Source: Kibdelosporangium sp. MJ126-NF4 (GTDB taxonomy: Bacteria > Actinomycetota > Actinomycetes > Mycobacteriales > Pseudonocardiaceae). From it: 64,000 bases of DNA. The stretch is taken from contig NZ_CDME01000003.1 of assembly GCF_000826545.1 (NCBI RefSeq), forward strand, positions 190,763 through 254,762. Direction: 5' to 3'. Both the position numbers and the translations under genes were made by a program. Shown here one piece after another: positions 14,820 through 23,592 of this stretch (position 1 is its first letter; every line of letters begins with the position of its first letter). The notes under the pieces were generated by a model. That model made no database searches. It had not been told where the DNA came from and saw nothing but the letters and a program-made list of their open reading frames with translations.

Positions 14820-16370
14820 ATGTCGATTCGTACGGTTTGTGTCTCGTTGGTCGTTGTGGCGGCCGTGGGTTTTGCTGGTACTCCGGCGTTTGCCGAGGGC
14901 GGTTCAGGTGTGGTCCGGGTTGACTCGGGCTGGCTGCGTGGCAGTGTCGCCGATGACCACGTGACTTACTCGGGCGTTCCCTATGCCGAGCCGCCTGTTG
15001 GGCAGCGGCGATGGCGTCCTCCTGCTGATCCGGCGTACTGGCAAGGAATCCGTGACGCCACTAAGCCGGGCACGCCTTGCCCGCAGGGGCGTCTTGAGGG
15101 TGCTGAGGACTGTCTCTACCTCGATGTCACTGTGCCGCGAGGCAGGCGCGGCGGTGGTCCGAAGCCGGTGTTGGTCTGGCTGTACGGTGGCGCGTTCAAC
15201 ACCGGCGCTGCCCAGGAGTATGACGGCACACGGCTTGCGACGTCCGGCGACATGGTTGTCGTGACCATGAACTACCGGTTGGGGGCGCTCGGTTTCCTTT
15301 CCTCGCCCGCGCTTGACGCGAGCGGCGGCAACTACGGCCTGATGGATCAGACAGCCGTGCTGCGCTGGGTGAATCGCAATGCGGCCAGATTCGGGGGAGA
15401 TCCGGGCAACGTGACGTTGGCCGGGCAGTCCGCAGGGGCCCGTGCGGTGTGTGCGCACCTCGCATCGCCGATGTCCCAAGGCTTGTTCCACCGGGCGATC
15501 TCGCAGAGCGGCGCCTGTGACAACGAGGTGCTGACGCTGTCGGCGGCGCAGGCGTTCGGCGCGCAGGCGACGGAACAGCTTGGCTGTGCCAAGGCTGCCG
15601 ATGTTGCCGCTTGCCTACGTGGGCAACCCGTGGAGAAACTGCTCGGGGCCCTGGCAGGTGTTGGCTTCGCGCTGAACGGCAGGGTGCGAGACCGGCCGTG
15701 GAATCCCGTTGTCGGGACACCGATGTTGCCCAGGCAGCCGAAGGACGTGCTGCGTGACGGTACTGGGGCGCAGGTTCCGTTGATGATCGGAAGCACCCGA
15801 GACGAGATGCGCATGTTCGCCGCCTGGGAGTCGAACATGACTGCGCGGAGGTACACCGAGCTGCTGGACCAGACGTTCGGCGACAGGGCGGACGACGTGC
15901 TCGCCACATACCCGGTCGGCGACTACGGCAGTCCGGCGCTCGCGATGTCCGCGGTGCTCAGCGACTGGGGTGGGGCTATCGGTGCCTGTCCGGTGCTGCG
16001 CACCGCCGAGGCGGCCTCCGCTCATCAGCCGGTCCATGCCTACGAATTCGCCGAGGACAGCGGCCAGGTCACCGAAACCGGTTTCCCTCAGGGCTCCTAC
16101 CACGGTTTGGACGTGCCCTATCTCTGGGATCTCGACCGGGGGCAGAACCCGTACCCACCGTTGACGTCCAAGCAGAAACGGCTGTCGGCCAAGATGATCG
16201 GCTACTGGTCGGCCTTCGCGCGTACCGGCGACCCGAACGGTCCCGGACGCCCGCGCTGGCCCGAGTTCGGCAAAGGCACCGTGATCGAGCTGTCAGGCGA
16301 CGGCATCGCTCCGACCCCGTTCGCCGCCGACCACCGCTGTGGCTTCTGGTCGGGGATCGCTCAGGGCTGA
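14820..16370 (+). CDS. Secreted type-B carboxylesterase
   Basis: 516 residues from ATG 14820; GTG 14805 is in frame but would prefix the signal peptide MSIRTVCVSLVVVAAVGFAGTPAFA. Alpha/beta-hydrolase of the carboxylesterase type-B family: EDCLYLDV signature, oxyanion loop WLYGGAFNTG, nucleophile elbow GQSAGA with Ser204, acidic residue region STRDEM, and His in YHGLDVPYLW. It hydrolyses carboxylic esters outside the cell; substrate unknown. Length is normal. No operon partner. Confidence 0.9.
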   Translation: MSIRTVCVSLVVVAAVGFAGTPAFAEGGSGVVRVDSGWLRGSVADDHVTYSGVPYAEPPVGQRRWRPPADPAYWQGIRDATKPGTPCPQGRLEGAEDCLYLDVTVPRGRRGGGPKPVLVWLYGGAFNTGAAQEYDGTRLATSGDMVVVTMNYRLGALGFLSSPALDASGGNYGLMDQTAVLRWVNRNAARFGGDPGNVTLAGQSAGARAVCAHLASPMSQGLFHRAISQSGACDNEVLTLSAAQAFGAQATEQLGCAKAADVAACLRGQPVEKLLGALAGVGFALNGRVRDRPWNPVVGTPMLPRQPKDVLRDGTGAQVPLMIGSTRDEMRMFAAWESNMTARRYTELLDQTFGDRADDVLATYPVGDYGSPALAMSAVLSDWGGAIGACPVLRTAEAASAHQPVHAYEFAEDSGQVTETGFPQGSYHGLDVPYLWDLDRGQNPYPPLTSKQKRLSAKMIGYWSAFARTGDPNGPGRPRWPEFGKGTVIELSGDGIAPTPFAADHRCGFWSGIAQG

Positions 16371-16420
16371 CCGGGACAGCCCCTCGCTGGCATCGAGACG
16401 CTGGGGAGGGGCACTCCTGG

Positions 16421-16618
16421 TCATTGTTCGCGTAGCTGTTTCAGGGCTTCTGTGCTCTGTTCGACGAGGTTGGCCAGGCCTTGTTCGGTGAAGACGATGT
16501 CGAGACCGGAGTTGCGGCCGCCGAAGCGGAACTGGGCCTGATCTCCGGCGATGTCGACCTTGATCGTGCAGTCGTCCTCGACCAGGGCCCAGGAGTCGAC
16601 GCTGATACCGTTGTGCAT
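16421..16618 (-). CDS. Small protein divergent from XRE-DUF5753 regulator
   Basis: 65 residues from ATG 16618, with GGGAG a few bases upstream. Sequence MHNGISVDSWALVEDDCTIKV continues into GDQAQFRFGGRNSGLDIVFTEQGLANLV and a helical tail. I do not recognise a domain, but the ribosome site, GC3-rich codons and position divergent from an XRE-DUF5753 gene argue that it is real. It may be a partner or target of that regulator (inference). Confidence 0.6.
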   Translation of the reverse strand: MHNGISVDSWALVEDDCTIKVDIAGDQAQFRFGGRNSGLDIVFTEQGLANLVEQSTEALKQLREQ

Positions 16619-16719
16619 GAGCGCTCCCTATCGCTTTGTGTCGATTATTGGACCTGTGTACCTGAAGTCCGGTAGTCGGCGCAACCGGGGAGGAACGGAT
16701 TTCACTGAAGGGATGAACG

Positions 16720-17577
16720 ATGCCCAAGGTCACCCCGACGGCCAGGAAGCTGTTGCTGGGCAAGGAGATGGCCCACCTTCGGGCCCATGCGGGGATGTCG
16801 CAGACCGAGGCCGCCGCCGTGCTGGAAAAACGGCAGAGCAAGATCACCGAGCTGGAGTCCGGGCAGACGAGTGTCACGCTCGGCGACATGCTCCTGCTGC
16901 TCCAGGCCTACGGCGTCACCGACCAGGCGCACACGAACGTGCTGTTGGAGTTGCGGCGCGGCGCACACCAAAGAGGCAGGTGGGGCGGGGTGCGCAGGTT
17001 CTACAACGAGGAGTTCCGCACCATGATCGACTTGGAGGAGAACTGCGACCTGATTCGCTCGATCGAGTGCGAAGTTCCCCCGGGACTGCTGCAGTGTGAG
17101 TCCTTCATCCGAGCGATGTACCCAATCTCGCAGATGGAGGACCGTGACCACCGGGTCGAGGCACGCCTTGCGCGGCAAGCGATCCTCCATAAGGCTGAAC
17201 CGCCGGACGTCGCCTTCATCGTGTCCGAGTCATCCCTGCGCAGGATGTACGGCTCGGCTGAGGTGATGCGTGAGCAGATCGACTACATGATCAAACTGTC
17301 GAAACTTCCCAATGTCCGCCTGCAGGTCCTGCCCTTTCGTACTCCGGTGCGGAGTTCGGTTATCCGAGCTGGATTTGTGCTGTTGCGCATCCCGTCTCCA
17401 GGTGTGGCTGGGCCACTCGAACTCGCATATACGGAGAGCGTTGCGGAAGTTCGATATCTGGACGACAAGAAGACTGTCGATACACTGGATGCTGGCTGGG
17501 CGGAGACAACCGCTGCGGCACTGGGCCTTGAGGCCTCTCGCAAGTTCATGCGGGAGGTGGCTCGCGACTACACGTGA
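16720..17577 (+). CDS. XRE-family regulator with DUF5753 sensor domain
   Basis: 285 residues from ATG 16720. Residues about 12-70 form an XRE helix-turn-helix (GMSQTEAAAVLEKRQSKITELESGQTSVTLGDMLLLL). From about 95 to the end is the DUF5753 domain (typical features: FYNEEFRTMIDLEENCDLIRSIE, then VPPGLLQCESFIRA, VSESSLRRMYGS, NVRLQVLPF). Such regulators are abundant in actinomycetes, where they are paired with a short DUF397 protein, exactly as here. Members include development-linked regulators; the target of this one is unknown. Confidence 0.88.
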   Translation: MPKVTPTARKLLLGKEMAHLRAHAGMSQTEAAAVLEKRQSKITELESGQTSVTLGDMLLLLQAYGVTDQAHTNVLLELRRGAHQRGRWGGVRRFYNEEFRTMIDLEENCDLIRSIECEVPPGLLQCESFIRAMYPISQMEDRDHRVEARLARQAILHKAEPPDVAFIVSESSLRRMYGSAEVMREQIDYMIKLSKLPNVRLQVLPFRTPVRSSVIRAGFVLLRIPSPGVAGPLELAYTESVAEVRYLDDKKTVDTLDAGWAETTAAALGLEASRKFMREVARDYT

Positions 17578-17586
17578 GGTGTGCTG

Positions 17587-17757
17587 ATGGAGTTCCGCAA
17601 ATCCAGCTTCAGCGGCCCGGAAGGCAACAACTGTGTCGAGATCGCCCGTACAGCAACGGTTGTCGCCATCCAGGACAGCAAGGCTGACGGGTTCTTTCTC
17701 GTGACGCCCGAAGCCTTCGACACCTTCCGTACAGCATTGTCGGTGGTCCCGCGCTAG
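17587..17757 (+). CDS. DUF397 protein
   Basis: 56 residues from ATG 17587, AGGTG six bases upstream, 9 bp after the XRE gene. MEFRKSSFSGPEGNNCVEIA is the hallmark FRKSSFSG...NCVEVA start of DUF397; the middle VVAIQDSKADG and end LVTPEAFDTFRTAL fit the family. DUF397 proteins are small partners of XRE-DUF5753 regulators, in some cases acting as antagonists; that role is inferred here from the pairing. Confidence 0.88.
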   Translation: MEFRKSSFSGPEGNNCVEIARTATVVAIQDSKADGFFLVTPEAFDTFRTALSVVPR

Positions 17758-17767
17758 CGTCGGGCGC

Positions 17768-18295
17768 ATGAACTGGCGTGATCAGCTACTCGAGCAGTTG
17801 GAGTTCTACTGGGATCAGAGCCTCTGGCCGCGAGTGCAGGGCCTGACCGACGACGAGTACTTCTGGGAACCGGTCGACGGCATGTGGAGCATCCGCGAGC
17901 AGCCGGACGGCCCGTTCATGATCGACTGGCTGTACCCGGCGCCCGAACCGCCGCCGGTGACCACGATCGCCTGGCGGATCGCGCACATCGTGGTCGGCTG
18001 TTTCGGCCAGCGGGCCAGCGCTCATTTCCAGGCCAGCACACCCACCTTGGAAACCGCCTCCTGGCCGGGCAACGCCGAAACCGCGCTCACCATGCTGCAC
18101 GAAACCTACGAAGCCTGGCGCGACGGCGTGAAATCCCTCAGCGAGAGCGACATCCTGGCTCCGGTCGGTCCGGCCGAGGGCGCCTTCGCCGAGTATCCGT
18201 TTGCCACGTTGATCCTGCACATCACCCGTGAGGTTTGCCACCATGGCGGCGAGATCGGAGTGCTGCGGGACCTTTACCGTGCGGGTTTGCGTTAG
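17768..18295 (+). CDS. DinB-like (DinB_2) four-helix protein
   Basis: 175 residues from ATG 17768. The N-terminus NWRDQLLEQLEFYWDQSLWPRVQGLTDDEYFWEPVDGMWSIRE is typical of actinobacterial DinB-like proteins. Likely metal ligands are His in WRIAHIVVG and the pair in REVCHHGGEIGVLRDLYR (the H-x3-E region of helix 4). The superfamily includes mycothiol- and bacillithiol-dependent transferases. Substrate unknown. It follows the DUF397 gene by 10 bp but may be transcribed separately. Confidence 0.8.
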   Translation: MNWRDQLLEQLEFYWDQSLWPRVQGLTDDEYFWEPVDGMWSIREQPDGPFMIDWLYPAPEPPPVTTIAWRIAHIVVGCFGQRASAHFQASTPTLETASWPGNAETALTMLHETYEAWRDGVKSLSESDILAPVGPAEGAFAEYPFATLILHITREVCHHGGEIGVLRDLYRAGLR

Positions 18296-18342
18296 TCCCG
18301 GGTTTCGCGTTGTGATTTTTCCAGCGACTCAGAGGCTATTCA

Positions 18343-19536
18343 TTGAGTATGAAGAAGCTACGAACCACCGCGTTCGCGATGGCCGGGCTGATGGTCATGG
18401 CACTGGGGACCACGCCGACGGCTGCCGCGGCGGACAACACAGCGAAGAAGCTCAATGCGGCGGACTACAAGCTGGTCCGCACCGCCAATGACGCGGACTA
18501 CAGCAAGCTGGTCGGCGCCCTGCCGAACGCGGACGTCAAGGCTGTCCTGGACAGCTCCAACCGGGAGGCGTTGCGGATCCCGAAGGAGGACGGCCAACAG
18601 ATCACGCCGAACTTCGCGGCCGGGTTCCTCTGGAAGGAGGGCGACGACAGCACGAAGGAGTGGCGTCCGCAGGGCATCACGACCAGCAGTGACGCCCTCG
18701 ACTCCGGGGTGTGGCAGGACCGCAAGGTCGTCCTGGTCTCCTGGTACGGCCTGGAAGGCGCGGCCCACAAGGGGGCGCGGATCAGCTTCATCGACCGCAC
18801 CGACCCGTTGAAGCCGGTCTACCGGCACGTCCTGCTGGTCCGGCCGACCACCAAGAACGGTCACCCCGACTACGAGTCGACGAACCCGAACCACGCGGGC
18901 GGACTCGCCTGGTACGGCAACCTGCTGTACGTCGCCAGCACGGACAACATCGAGGTGTACGACCTCAACGACATCCTGAAGGTCTCCACCGCGAACGACT
19001 CGGCGATCGGCCGCGCGGCCAACGGCGACTACTACGCCTACGGCTACCAGTACGTGATGCCGACCAAGTTCAGCTACAACCGCGCGAACCCGGCCCAGAA
19101 CATCAGGTTCTCCGGGATCTCGCTCGACCGGTCGACCTCGCCGGACAGCATGCTCGTCACCGAATGGGATCCGGCGGGTGACGGCACCAGGTTGTTCCGG
19201 TGGGACGTCAACTACGAGACCAGGGAACTGTCCGACGTGACCGCGGACTGGGCATATCAGGTCAACATCAAGAGCATGCAGGGCGCCGCGGCCATCAAGG
19301 GCGGCGACGGGCCGGACAAGTCCTGGTACTACATCAACCGCAGCAACGGCGAGAACGGCCGCGGTGACCTGGTTGTCTGGCAGCCGGGCAAACTCGCCAA
19401 CATCTACGAGAGCACATGGCCGATCGGCCCTGAGGACATGGCATACCGGCCGTCCACCGACGAGATGTGGACAGTGACGGAGTACGCGAACAACAGGTAC
19501 GTCATGTCAGTCACCGCTGATCGTTTCCACCCGTAG
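18343..19536 (+). CDS. Secreted protein, propeller-like, function unknown
   Basis: 397 residues from TTG 18343 (AGAGG 7 bases upstream); ATG 18349 is an alternative but is 13 bases from that site. Signal peptide MKKLRTTAFAMAGLMVMALGTTPTAAAA. The mature region has repeated strand-rich motifs (VVLVSWYGLEG, ARISFIDRTDPLKPVYRHVLLVRP, AGGLAWYGNLLYVASTDNIEVYDL, PEDMAYRPSTDEMWTVTEY) like a beta-propeller. I do not know the family's function. Its 3' end overlaps the convergent SRPBCC gene by 26 bp. Confidence 0.75.
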   Translation: MSMKKLRTTAFAMAGLMVMALGTTPTAAAADNTAKKLNAADYKLVRTANDADYSKLVGALPNADVKAVLDSSNREALRIPKEDGQQITPNFAAGFLWKEGDDSTKEWRPQGITTSSDALDSGVWQDRKVVLVSWYGLEGAAHKGARISFIDRTDPLKPVYRHVLLVRPTTKNGHPDYESTNPNHAGGLAWYGNLLYVASTDNIEVYDLNDILKVSTANDSAIGRAANGDYYAYGYQYVMPTKFSYNRANPAQNIRFSGISLDRSTSPDSMLVTEWDPAGDGTRLFRWDVNYETRELSDVTADWAYQVNIKSMQGAAAIKGGDGPDKSWYYINRSNGENGRGDLVVWQPGKLANIYESTWPIGPEDMAYRPSTDEMWTVTEYANNRYVMSVTADRFHP

Positions 19537-20140
19537 GCGGAGGTGTGTAGGCGGCGGTCGTGCGGTCGGCCGCCGCCTGCGCCCACTGCGGGTCCTCCCC
19601 GCCTGCGATGCCTGCCTGCCCCCAGCGGCCGCTGCAGCCGCGGATGAAGTCCACCGCTTCGGGTGTCGCCGTCCACTCTTCCTCCGGCGGCAACGGTTTC
19701 TCGGCCAGGTGCGCCGCGAGGCTCGCCAGCGAGAGGTCCCAGCCCACGCCGCCCGCGCCCGGACCGTACAGGTCCCAATGCTCGTTCACGGGGAATCGGT
19801 GCTCCAGTTCGAGTCGGGTGCGGCCGTTGGGCTCTGCCGTCAACCGCACGTCGACCCCGCTCACCTCGCCGTCGAACTCCCACGTGAGGGCGAAGGTTTT
19901 CGGCGGGTCGCAGCTGTCGACAGTGCCGCTGGCGTTGCCTTCGATCGCGTACTTGCCGCCTTCGCGCAAGTCGCCTGACACGGGCGCGAACCAGCGCGTG
20001 AGGCGTTCGGGGCTCGTGCACGCGTCCCAGACGTCGTCGATCGGCGCGTCGTAGGACTGGGTGAGGGCGATCGCCCGCCCTTCACCCTGCTTCCTGACAG
20101 TTCGCTGGACGGCGTTGAGCTGGTCGATGAGGTCCGTCAT
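19511..20140 (-). CDS. SRPBCC/AHSA1-like protein
   Basis: 209 residues from ATG 20140. The START-like fold typical of Aha1-type (AHSA1) proteins is seen: IALTQSYDAPIDDVWDACTSPERLTRWFAPVSGDLREGGKY, later WEFDGEVSGVDVRLTAEPNGRTRLELEHRF and WDLSLASLAAHLA. These proteins bind hydrophobic ligands in a deep cavity; the function here is unknown. A C-terminal 60-residue tail (TATPEAVDFIRGCSGRWGQA...) extends beyond the usual domain. It precedes nothing obvious in an operon; the ABC permease ends 41 bp upstream on the same strand. Confidence 0.85.
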   Translation of the reverse strand: MTDLIDQLNAVQRTVRKQGEGRAIALTQSYDAPIDDVWDACTSPERLTRWFAPVSGDLREGGKYAIEGNASGTVDSCDPPKTFALTWEFDGEVSGVDVRLTAEPNGRTRLELEHRFPVNEHWDLYGPGAGGVGWDLSLASLAAHLAEKPLPPEEEWTATPEAVDFIRGCSGRWGQAGIAGGEDPQWAQAAADRTTAAYTPPPTGGNDQR

Positions 20141-20181
20141 GACCCGACTATAACAGTGTGCGCTTATATAAGGCAAGGTTG

Positions 20182-20895
20182 CTATTGGCGCGGCTCCCAC
20201 TTGAAGAACCGCCGTGCCACGAACGCGAGCACCAGCAACCACCCGACGGTGGCGATCAGCGCGACCAGTGACACCGAGCCACTCCAGCCCTTGGCGATCA
20301 GGTCCCCAGGCCCTGCCATTGGCAGCGCGGCACCGATCCCCGCCACGATCTCGTTGTCCAGCCTTGACATGATCGACCCGCCGAGCGCCAGGAACAGCAA
20401 CGGAATCGCGGTGATCTGCGTGACCTCGACGGTCCGGGAGAACGCGGCTGTCACGATGCCCGCCAGCAACGCGGTCGGCAGGCCAAGGAGGAGACCGATC
20501 AGGATCGGCCCGACCTGCTGCGGCGCGGGTGCGCCGATCGCCAGGCAGAAAGCCAGATAGATCACGGACTGCGCGAGACCGACGGCCATGATCGGACCGG
20601 CGATCCCGGCGAACACCCCGTTGTCGGACAACTCGGATGTGCGCAGTCGTTGCAGCACAAGCGATTGCCTGCGGGCGGTGAACACGGTCGTGCTGACCAG
20701 GAACACCGACAACGCCAGGAGCATGACGTAGGTGAACCCCAGTTGCCCCGGCCACTCCGACTTGGGCATCTGCCGGAACTGCAGCCACGCCATCGCGCAC
20801 AGCCCGGCGGGCAGGAACACGACCGACACCATGGTCAGTTTCTTGCGGAACAGCAGCCGCAACTCCGTCAAAGCCAGGTGGAGCACCATGGTCAC
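20182..20895 (-). CDS. ABC-2 type exporter permease
   Basis: 237 residues from GTG 20895, whose GTGA overlaps the ATPase stop. About six membrane segments: near 22-40 (VVFLPAGLCAMAWLQF), 48-66 (YVMLLALSVFLVSTTVF), about 95-120, 125-150, 155-175 and 205-225 (LVALIATVGWLLVLAFVARRF). This is the ABC-2 permease layout seen in drug or lipid exporters. It forms the channel for the adjacent ATPase. The pair is divergent from a two-component system likely to control it. Confidence 0.88.
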   Translation of the reverse strand: MTMVLHLALTELRLLFRKKLTMVSVVFLPAGLCAMAWLQFRQMPKSEWPGQLGFTYVMLLALSVFLVSTTVFTARRQSLVLQRLRTSELSDNGVFAGIAGPIMAVGLAQSVIYLAFCLAIGAPAPQQVGPILIGLLLGLPTALLAGIVTAAFSRTVEVTQITAIPLLFLALGGSIMSRLDNEIVAGIGAALPMAGPGDLIAKGWSGSVSLVALIATVGWLLVLAFVARRFFKWEPRQ

Positions 20896-21770
20896 GCCCT
20901 TCCGATCGACAGGAAGATCTCCTGCAGCGACGCCTGCGTCGCGTTGAGGTCCTGCAGCCGCACCGAGTTCTCCTTGGCCCACTGCAACAGTTCGTACAAG
21001 TCCGTCTGCATGTCCCGCGTCTGCACCGTGAACACGCCGTTGTCCACCGTGACGTCACCGAACAGCTTCGGGACGCCGACGTCCGGCACTTTCGCCGTGA
21101 TCCGCGCCGGTTGCGCGGACAGCACCTGTGACAGCGTTCCGGCGATCTGGATCCGGCCCTCGTGCATGATCGCCACGTGGTCGGCGAGCGCCTGCGCCTC
21201 TTCCAGGTAGTGCGTGGTCAGCAGCACCGACGTTCCGGTGTCACGCAGGTGGTCGACGGTCTCCCACAGCTGCTGACGCGACTCCGGGTCCAGGCCCGTG
21301 GTCGGCTCGTCCAGGATCACCAGCGGCGGCCGCCCCCAGATCGCCAACGCGAAATCCAGCCGCCGCCGCTCCCCGCCGGAGAGCTTGTCCACCGGCACGT
21401 CCACCCGGTGTTTCAGGCCGACGACGTCCACAAGGGACGTGGCCGAGTCCTTCCTGCTGGTCAGGCCCGACCACAGGGCGAGGGTCTCCAGCACGGTCAG
21501 CTCGCCGATCAGCCCGGTCTGCTGGGACATCACGCCGGTGCGTGCGCTGAACACCGCCCGGTCGGCAGCCGGGTCGACACCGAACACCCGCACCCGCCCA
21601 CTCGCGGGCCTACGGAAGCCCTCGACGATCTCCAGCGTGGTGGTCTTGCCCGCGCCGTTCGTGCCGAGCAGCGCGAAGATCTCCCCCTGGCGGACCGTGA
21701 AGTCGACACCGGCGACGGCCGCGAACTCCCCGTAGCGGTAGGTCAGTCCGGATACCTCGATCACGTTCAT
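20892..21770 (-). CDS. ABC exporter ATP-binding protein
   Basis: 292 residues from ATG 21770. Walker A GTNGAGKTTT near residues 36-45, Q-loop QQTGLIGELT, signature LSGGERRRLDFAL, Walker B LVILDEPTTGLDP and H-loop TTHYLEEA are all intact. The C-terminal 80 residues form the extra domain typical of DrrA/CcmA-like exporter ATPases. It powers the permease encoded next with overlapping stop/start. The start lies 91 bp from the divergent histidine kinase start. Confidence 0.93.
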   Translation of the reverse strand: MNVIEVSGLTYRYGEFAAVAGVDFTVRQGEIFALLGTNGAGKTTTLEIVEGFRRPASGRVRVFGVDPAADRAVFSARTGVMSQQTGLIGELTVLETLALWSGLTSRKDSATSLVDVVGLKHRVDVPVDKLSGGERRRLDFALAIWGRPPLVILDEPTTGLDPESRQQLWETVDHLRDTGTSVLLTTHYLEEAQALADHVAIMHEGRIQIAGTLSQVLSAQPARITAKVPDVGVPKLFGDVTVDNGVFTVQTRDMQTDLYELLQWAKENSVRLQDLNATQASLQEIFLSIGRA

Positions 21771-21815
21771 ACCGACAAGGATCGCCGGATCCCGGCACGG
21801 TCAGTAGTCGTCGCC

Positions 21816-21855
21816 GTCATGACCTGGGATGACACCTGTCATGTGCTGTTACGTT
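21816..21855 (+). promoter_or_regulatory. Palindromic operator and promoter between ABC exporter and HK/RR genes
   Basis: GTCATGAC (21816-21823) and the perfect palindrome ATGACA-CC-TGTCAT (21829-21842) lie between the divergent operons. A -10 TACGTT (21850-21855) is placed 6 bp before GTG 21862, predicting a leaderless kinase mRNA. The palindromes are plausible sites for the NarL-type response regulator. Confidence 0.5.
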
Positions 21856-21861
21856 GGCTGC

Positions 21862-22998
21862 GTGTCCGAGACCGCCATCGAGTCGATCCGCCGATCGACG
21901 CGCGTCATGCTGCTGTTCACGGAGCTCACTGCGGTGCTGCCGATCTTCTTCCTGCTGCAGGAACGGCGGCCCTGGGCCGTGCTGGGGCTGCTGATGGCGG
22001 GTGTGGTCGCGATCATCGTGATTCGTGTGCGGGGCACGCTGCTTCGGCTGCGGGGCCTGTGGGAACCGTATTCGTATGCTCGGGTCTACGGCCTTGTCGC
22101 AGCGGCGATGGGTATCGCGGTTCTCGCGGCTGTCACGGGATCGCAGACGGGTGTGTTCACCGCGATTCTCGTCGGTATCACCGCGTCCGAGTTCTTCGTC
22201 GCCAGACCGCTGGGTGTCGCGTCACGGCATGTCGGCATTGTCGTCGCGCTGCAGAGTGCCGCGTTCTGGATCGTGGTCGTCAGCACCGGACACGGCGACA
22301 TGGTCGGCCCGACCCTGATCGGCACGATCATCATGACGAGCGGGCTCGCGTACAGCGTCGGCTTGACGTATCGCTGGTGGGAAGGCGTGCTGAAGCTGGA
22401 GCAGGCCCGCCGGGACGCGGCCGAACTCGCCACCACCCGTGAACGCCTGCGGCTGGCCGAGGACCTGCACGACATCCTCGGGCACGCGCTGGAAGTCGTG
22501 TCGCTCAAGAGCGAACTGGCCGTCAGGCTCACCGATCCGGAGAAGTCCAAAGCCGAGATGATCGAAGTGCAACGGCTGGCGCGCAACGCTTTGCGGGACG
22601 TTCGCGCGCTCGCACACGGCAACCGCCGGACCGACTTCGGCACCGAACTCACCGGCGCGCGCGGCCTGCTCGACTCGGCGGGCATCGCCTGCGACTTCGA
22701 CGCCGACCCCACCGCGTTGACCACATCGGAGCGTGACCTGTTCGGTCGGGTCCTGCGGGAAGCCATGACCAACGCGCTGCGTCACGCCGACCCGCGCTCA
22801 TGCACGGTTTCCCTTGCGGTCACACCGGACCAAGCCACTCTGCGGATCGTGAACGACGGCGTCGCGCCCTTGCAGCGCGACGGCGAAGGCAGCGGCCTCG
22901 CCGGACTGGCCCGGCGCGTCGAGGCCTCCGGCGGCTCGTTCACCGCACGTGCGGTCGAGCCCGCGTCCTTCGAGGTGATTGCGAGCCTGCCGAGATGA
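21862..22998 (+). CDS. Sensor histidine kinase, HisKA_3 type
   Basis: 378 residues from GTG 21862; upstream ATGs at 21829 and 21841 are in frame but overlap the palindrome and -10 box. About five or six N-terminal membrane helices up to residue 165 (e.g. LMAGVVAIIVIRV, GLVAAAMGIAVLAAV, IGTIIMTSGLAYSVGLTY). The dimerisation/phosphoacceptor box LAEDLHDILGHALEVVSLKSELA has His203. The ATPase part has REAMTNALRHADP (N-box) and GEGSGLAGLARRVEASGG (G-box). DesK-like architecture. Its ATGA overlaps the response regulator start. Confidence 0.9.
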   Translation: MSETAIESIRRSTRVMLLFTELTAVLPIFFLLQERRPWAVLGLLMAGVVAIIVIRVRGTLLRLRGLWEPYSYARVYGLVAAAMGIAVLAAVTGSQTGVFTAILVGITASEFFVARPLGVASRHVGIVVALQSAAFWIVVVSTGHGDMVGPTLIGTIIMTSGLAYSVGLTYRWWEGVLKLEQARRDAAELATTRERLRLAEDLHDILGHALEVVSLKSELAVRLTDPEKSKAEMIEVQRLARNALRDVRALAHGNRRTDFGTELTGARGLLDSAGIACDFDADPTALTTSERDLFGRVLREAMTNALRHADPRSCTVSLAVTPDQATLRIVNDGVAPLQRDGEGSGLAGLARRVEASGGSFTARAVEPASFEVIASLPR

Positions 22999-23585
22999 TC
23001 CGTGTGGTGCTGGCCGACGACGAGCAGCTGACCAGGCAGGCCGTCGCCTCGCTGCTCGGTCTCGAACCCGACCTCGAGGTGGTCGCCGACGTCGAGGACG
23101 GCGCGAAGGCACTGATGGCGATCGCCGAACACAAACCGGACGTGGTCGTCCTCGACCTCGAAATGCCCACAATGGACGGACTGCGGGTGCTGGAGATGAC
23201 CGACACCCGCGCCATCATGCTGACCCGGCACGCCCGACCTGGTGTCCTGCGTCAAGCGTTGTCCCTTGGTGCGAAAGGATTCCTCGCCAAGACCGCCCCG
23301 GCCGCGCTGCTGGCGGACGTGATCCGCCGCGTGCACAGCGGAATGCGTTACGTCGACCCGGAGTTCGCCGCCGAAGCCCTCGCCGAGAACCCGTGCCCGC
23401 TGACCGAGCGGGAACTGGAAGTCCTGCGCATGGTCGACGACTCCCGCACCGCACCGGACATAGCCAAGGCGCTGAACCTCTCGGCGGGGACCGTGCGCAA
23501 CTACGTCTCGTCCGCCATGACGAAACTCGGCGCACGCAGCCGTGCCCAGGCCGCGCGGACAGCCAGGGACAACGGCTGGATCTAG
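22995..23585 (+). CDS. NarL/FixJ-family response regulator
   Basis: 196 residues from ATG 22995. Receiver domain about 1-120 with acidic pocket DDE (8-10), phosphoacceptor Asp54 in VVLDLEMP and Lys in FLAKTAPA. C-terminal LuxR-type helix-turn-helix (LTERELEVLRMVDDSRTAPDIAKALNLSAGTVRNYVSSAMTKLGARSRAQA). It would be phosphorylated by the adjacent kinase and likely controls both its own operon and the divergent ABC exporter. It ends 7 bp before the convergent ARH gene stop. Confidence 0.93.
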   Translation: MIRVVLADDEQLTRQAVASLLGLEPDLEVVADVEDGAKALMAIAEHKPDVVVLDLEMPTMDGLRVLEMTDTRAIMLTRHARPGVLRQALSLGAKGFLAKTAPAALLADVIRRVHSGMRYVDPEFAAEALAENPCPLTERELEVLRMVDDSRTAPDIAKALNLSAGTVRNYVSSAMTKLGARSRAQAARTARDNGWI

Positions 23586-23592
23586 AGCGACG

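Noticed and set aside
22800..22994. Response regulator start upstream at 22800
   Set aside because: That region is inside the kinase gene in another frame; ATG 22995 gives the standard receiver N-terminus and ATGA coupling.
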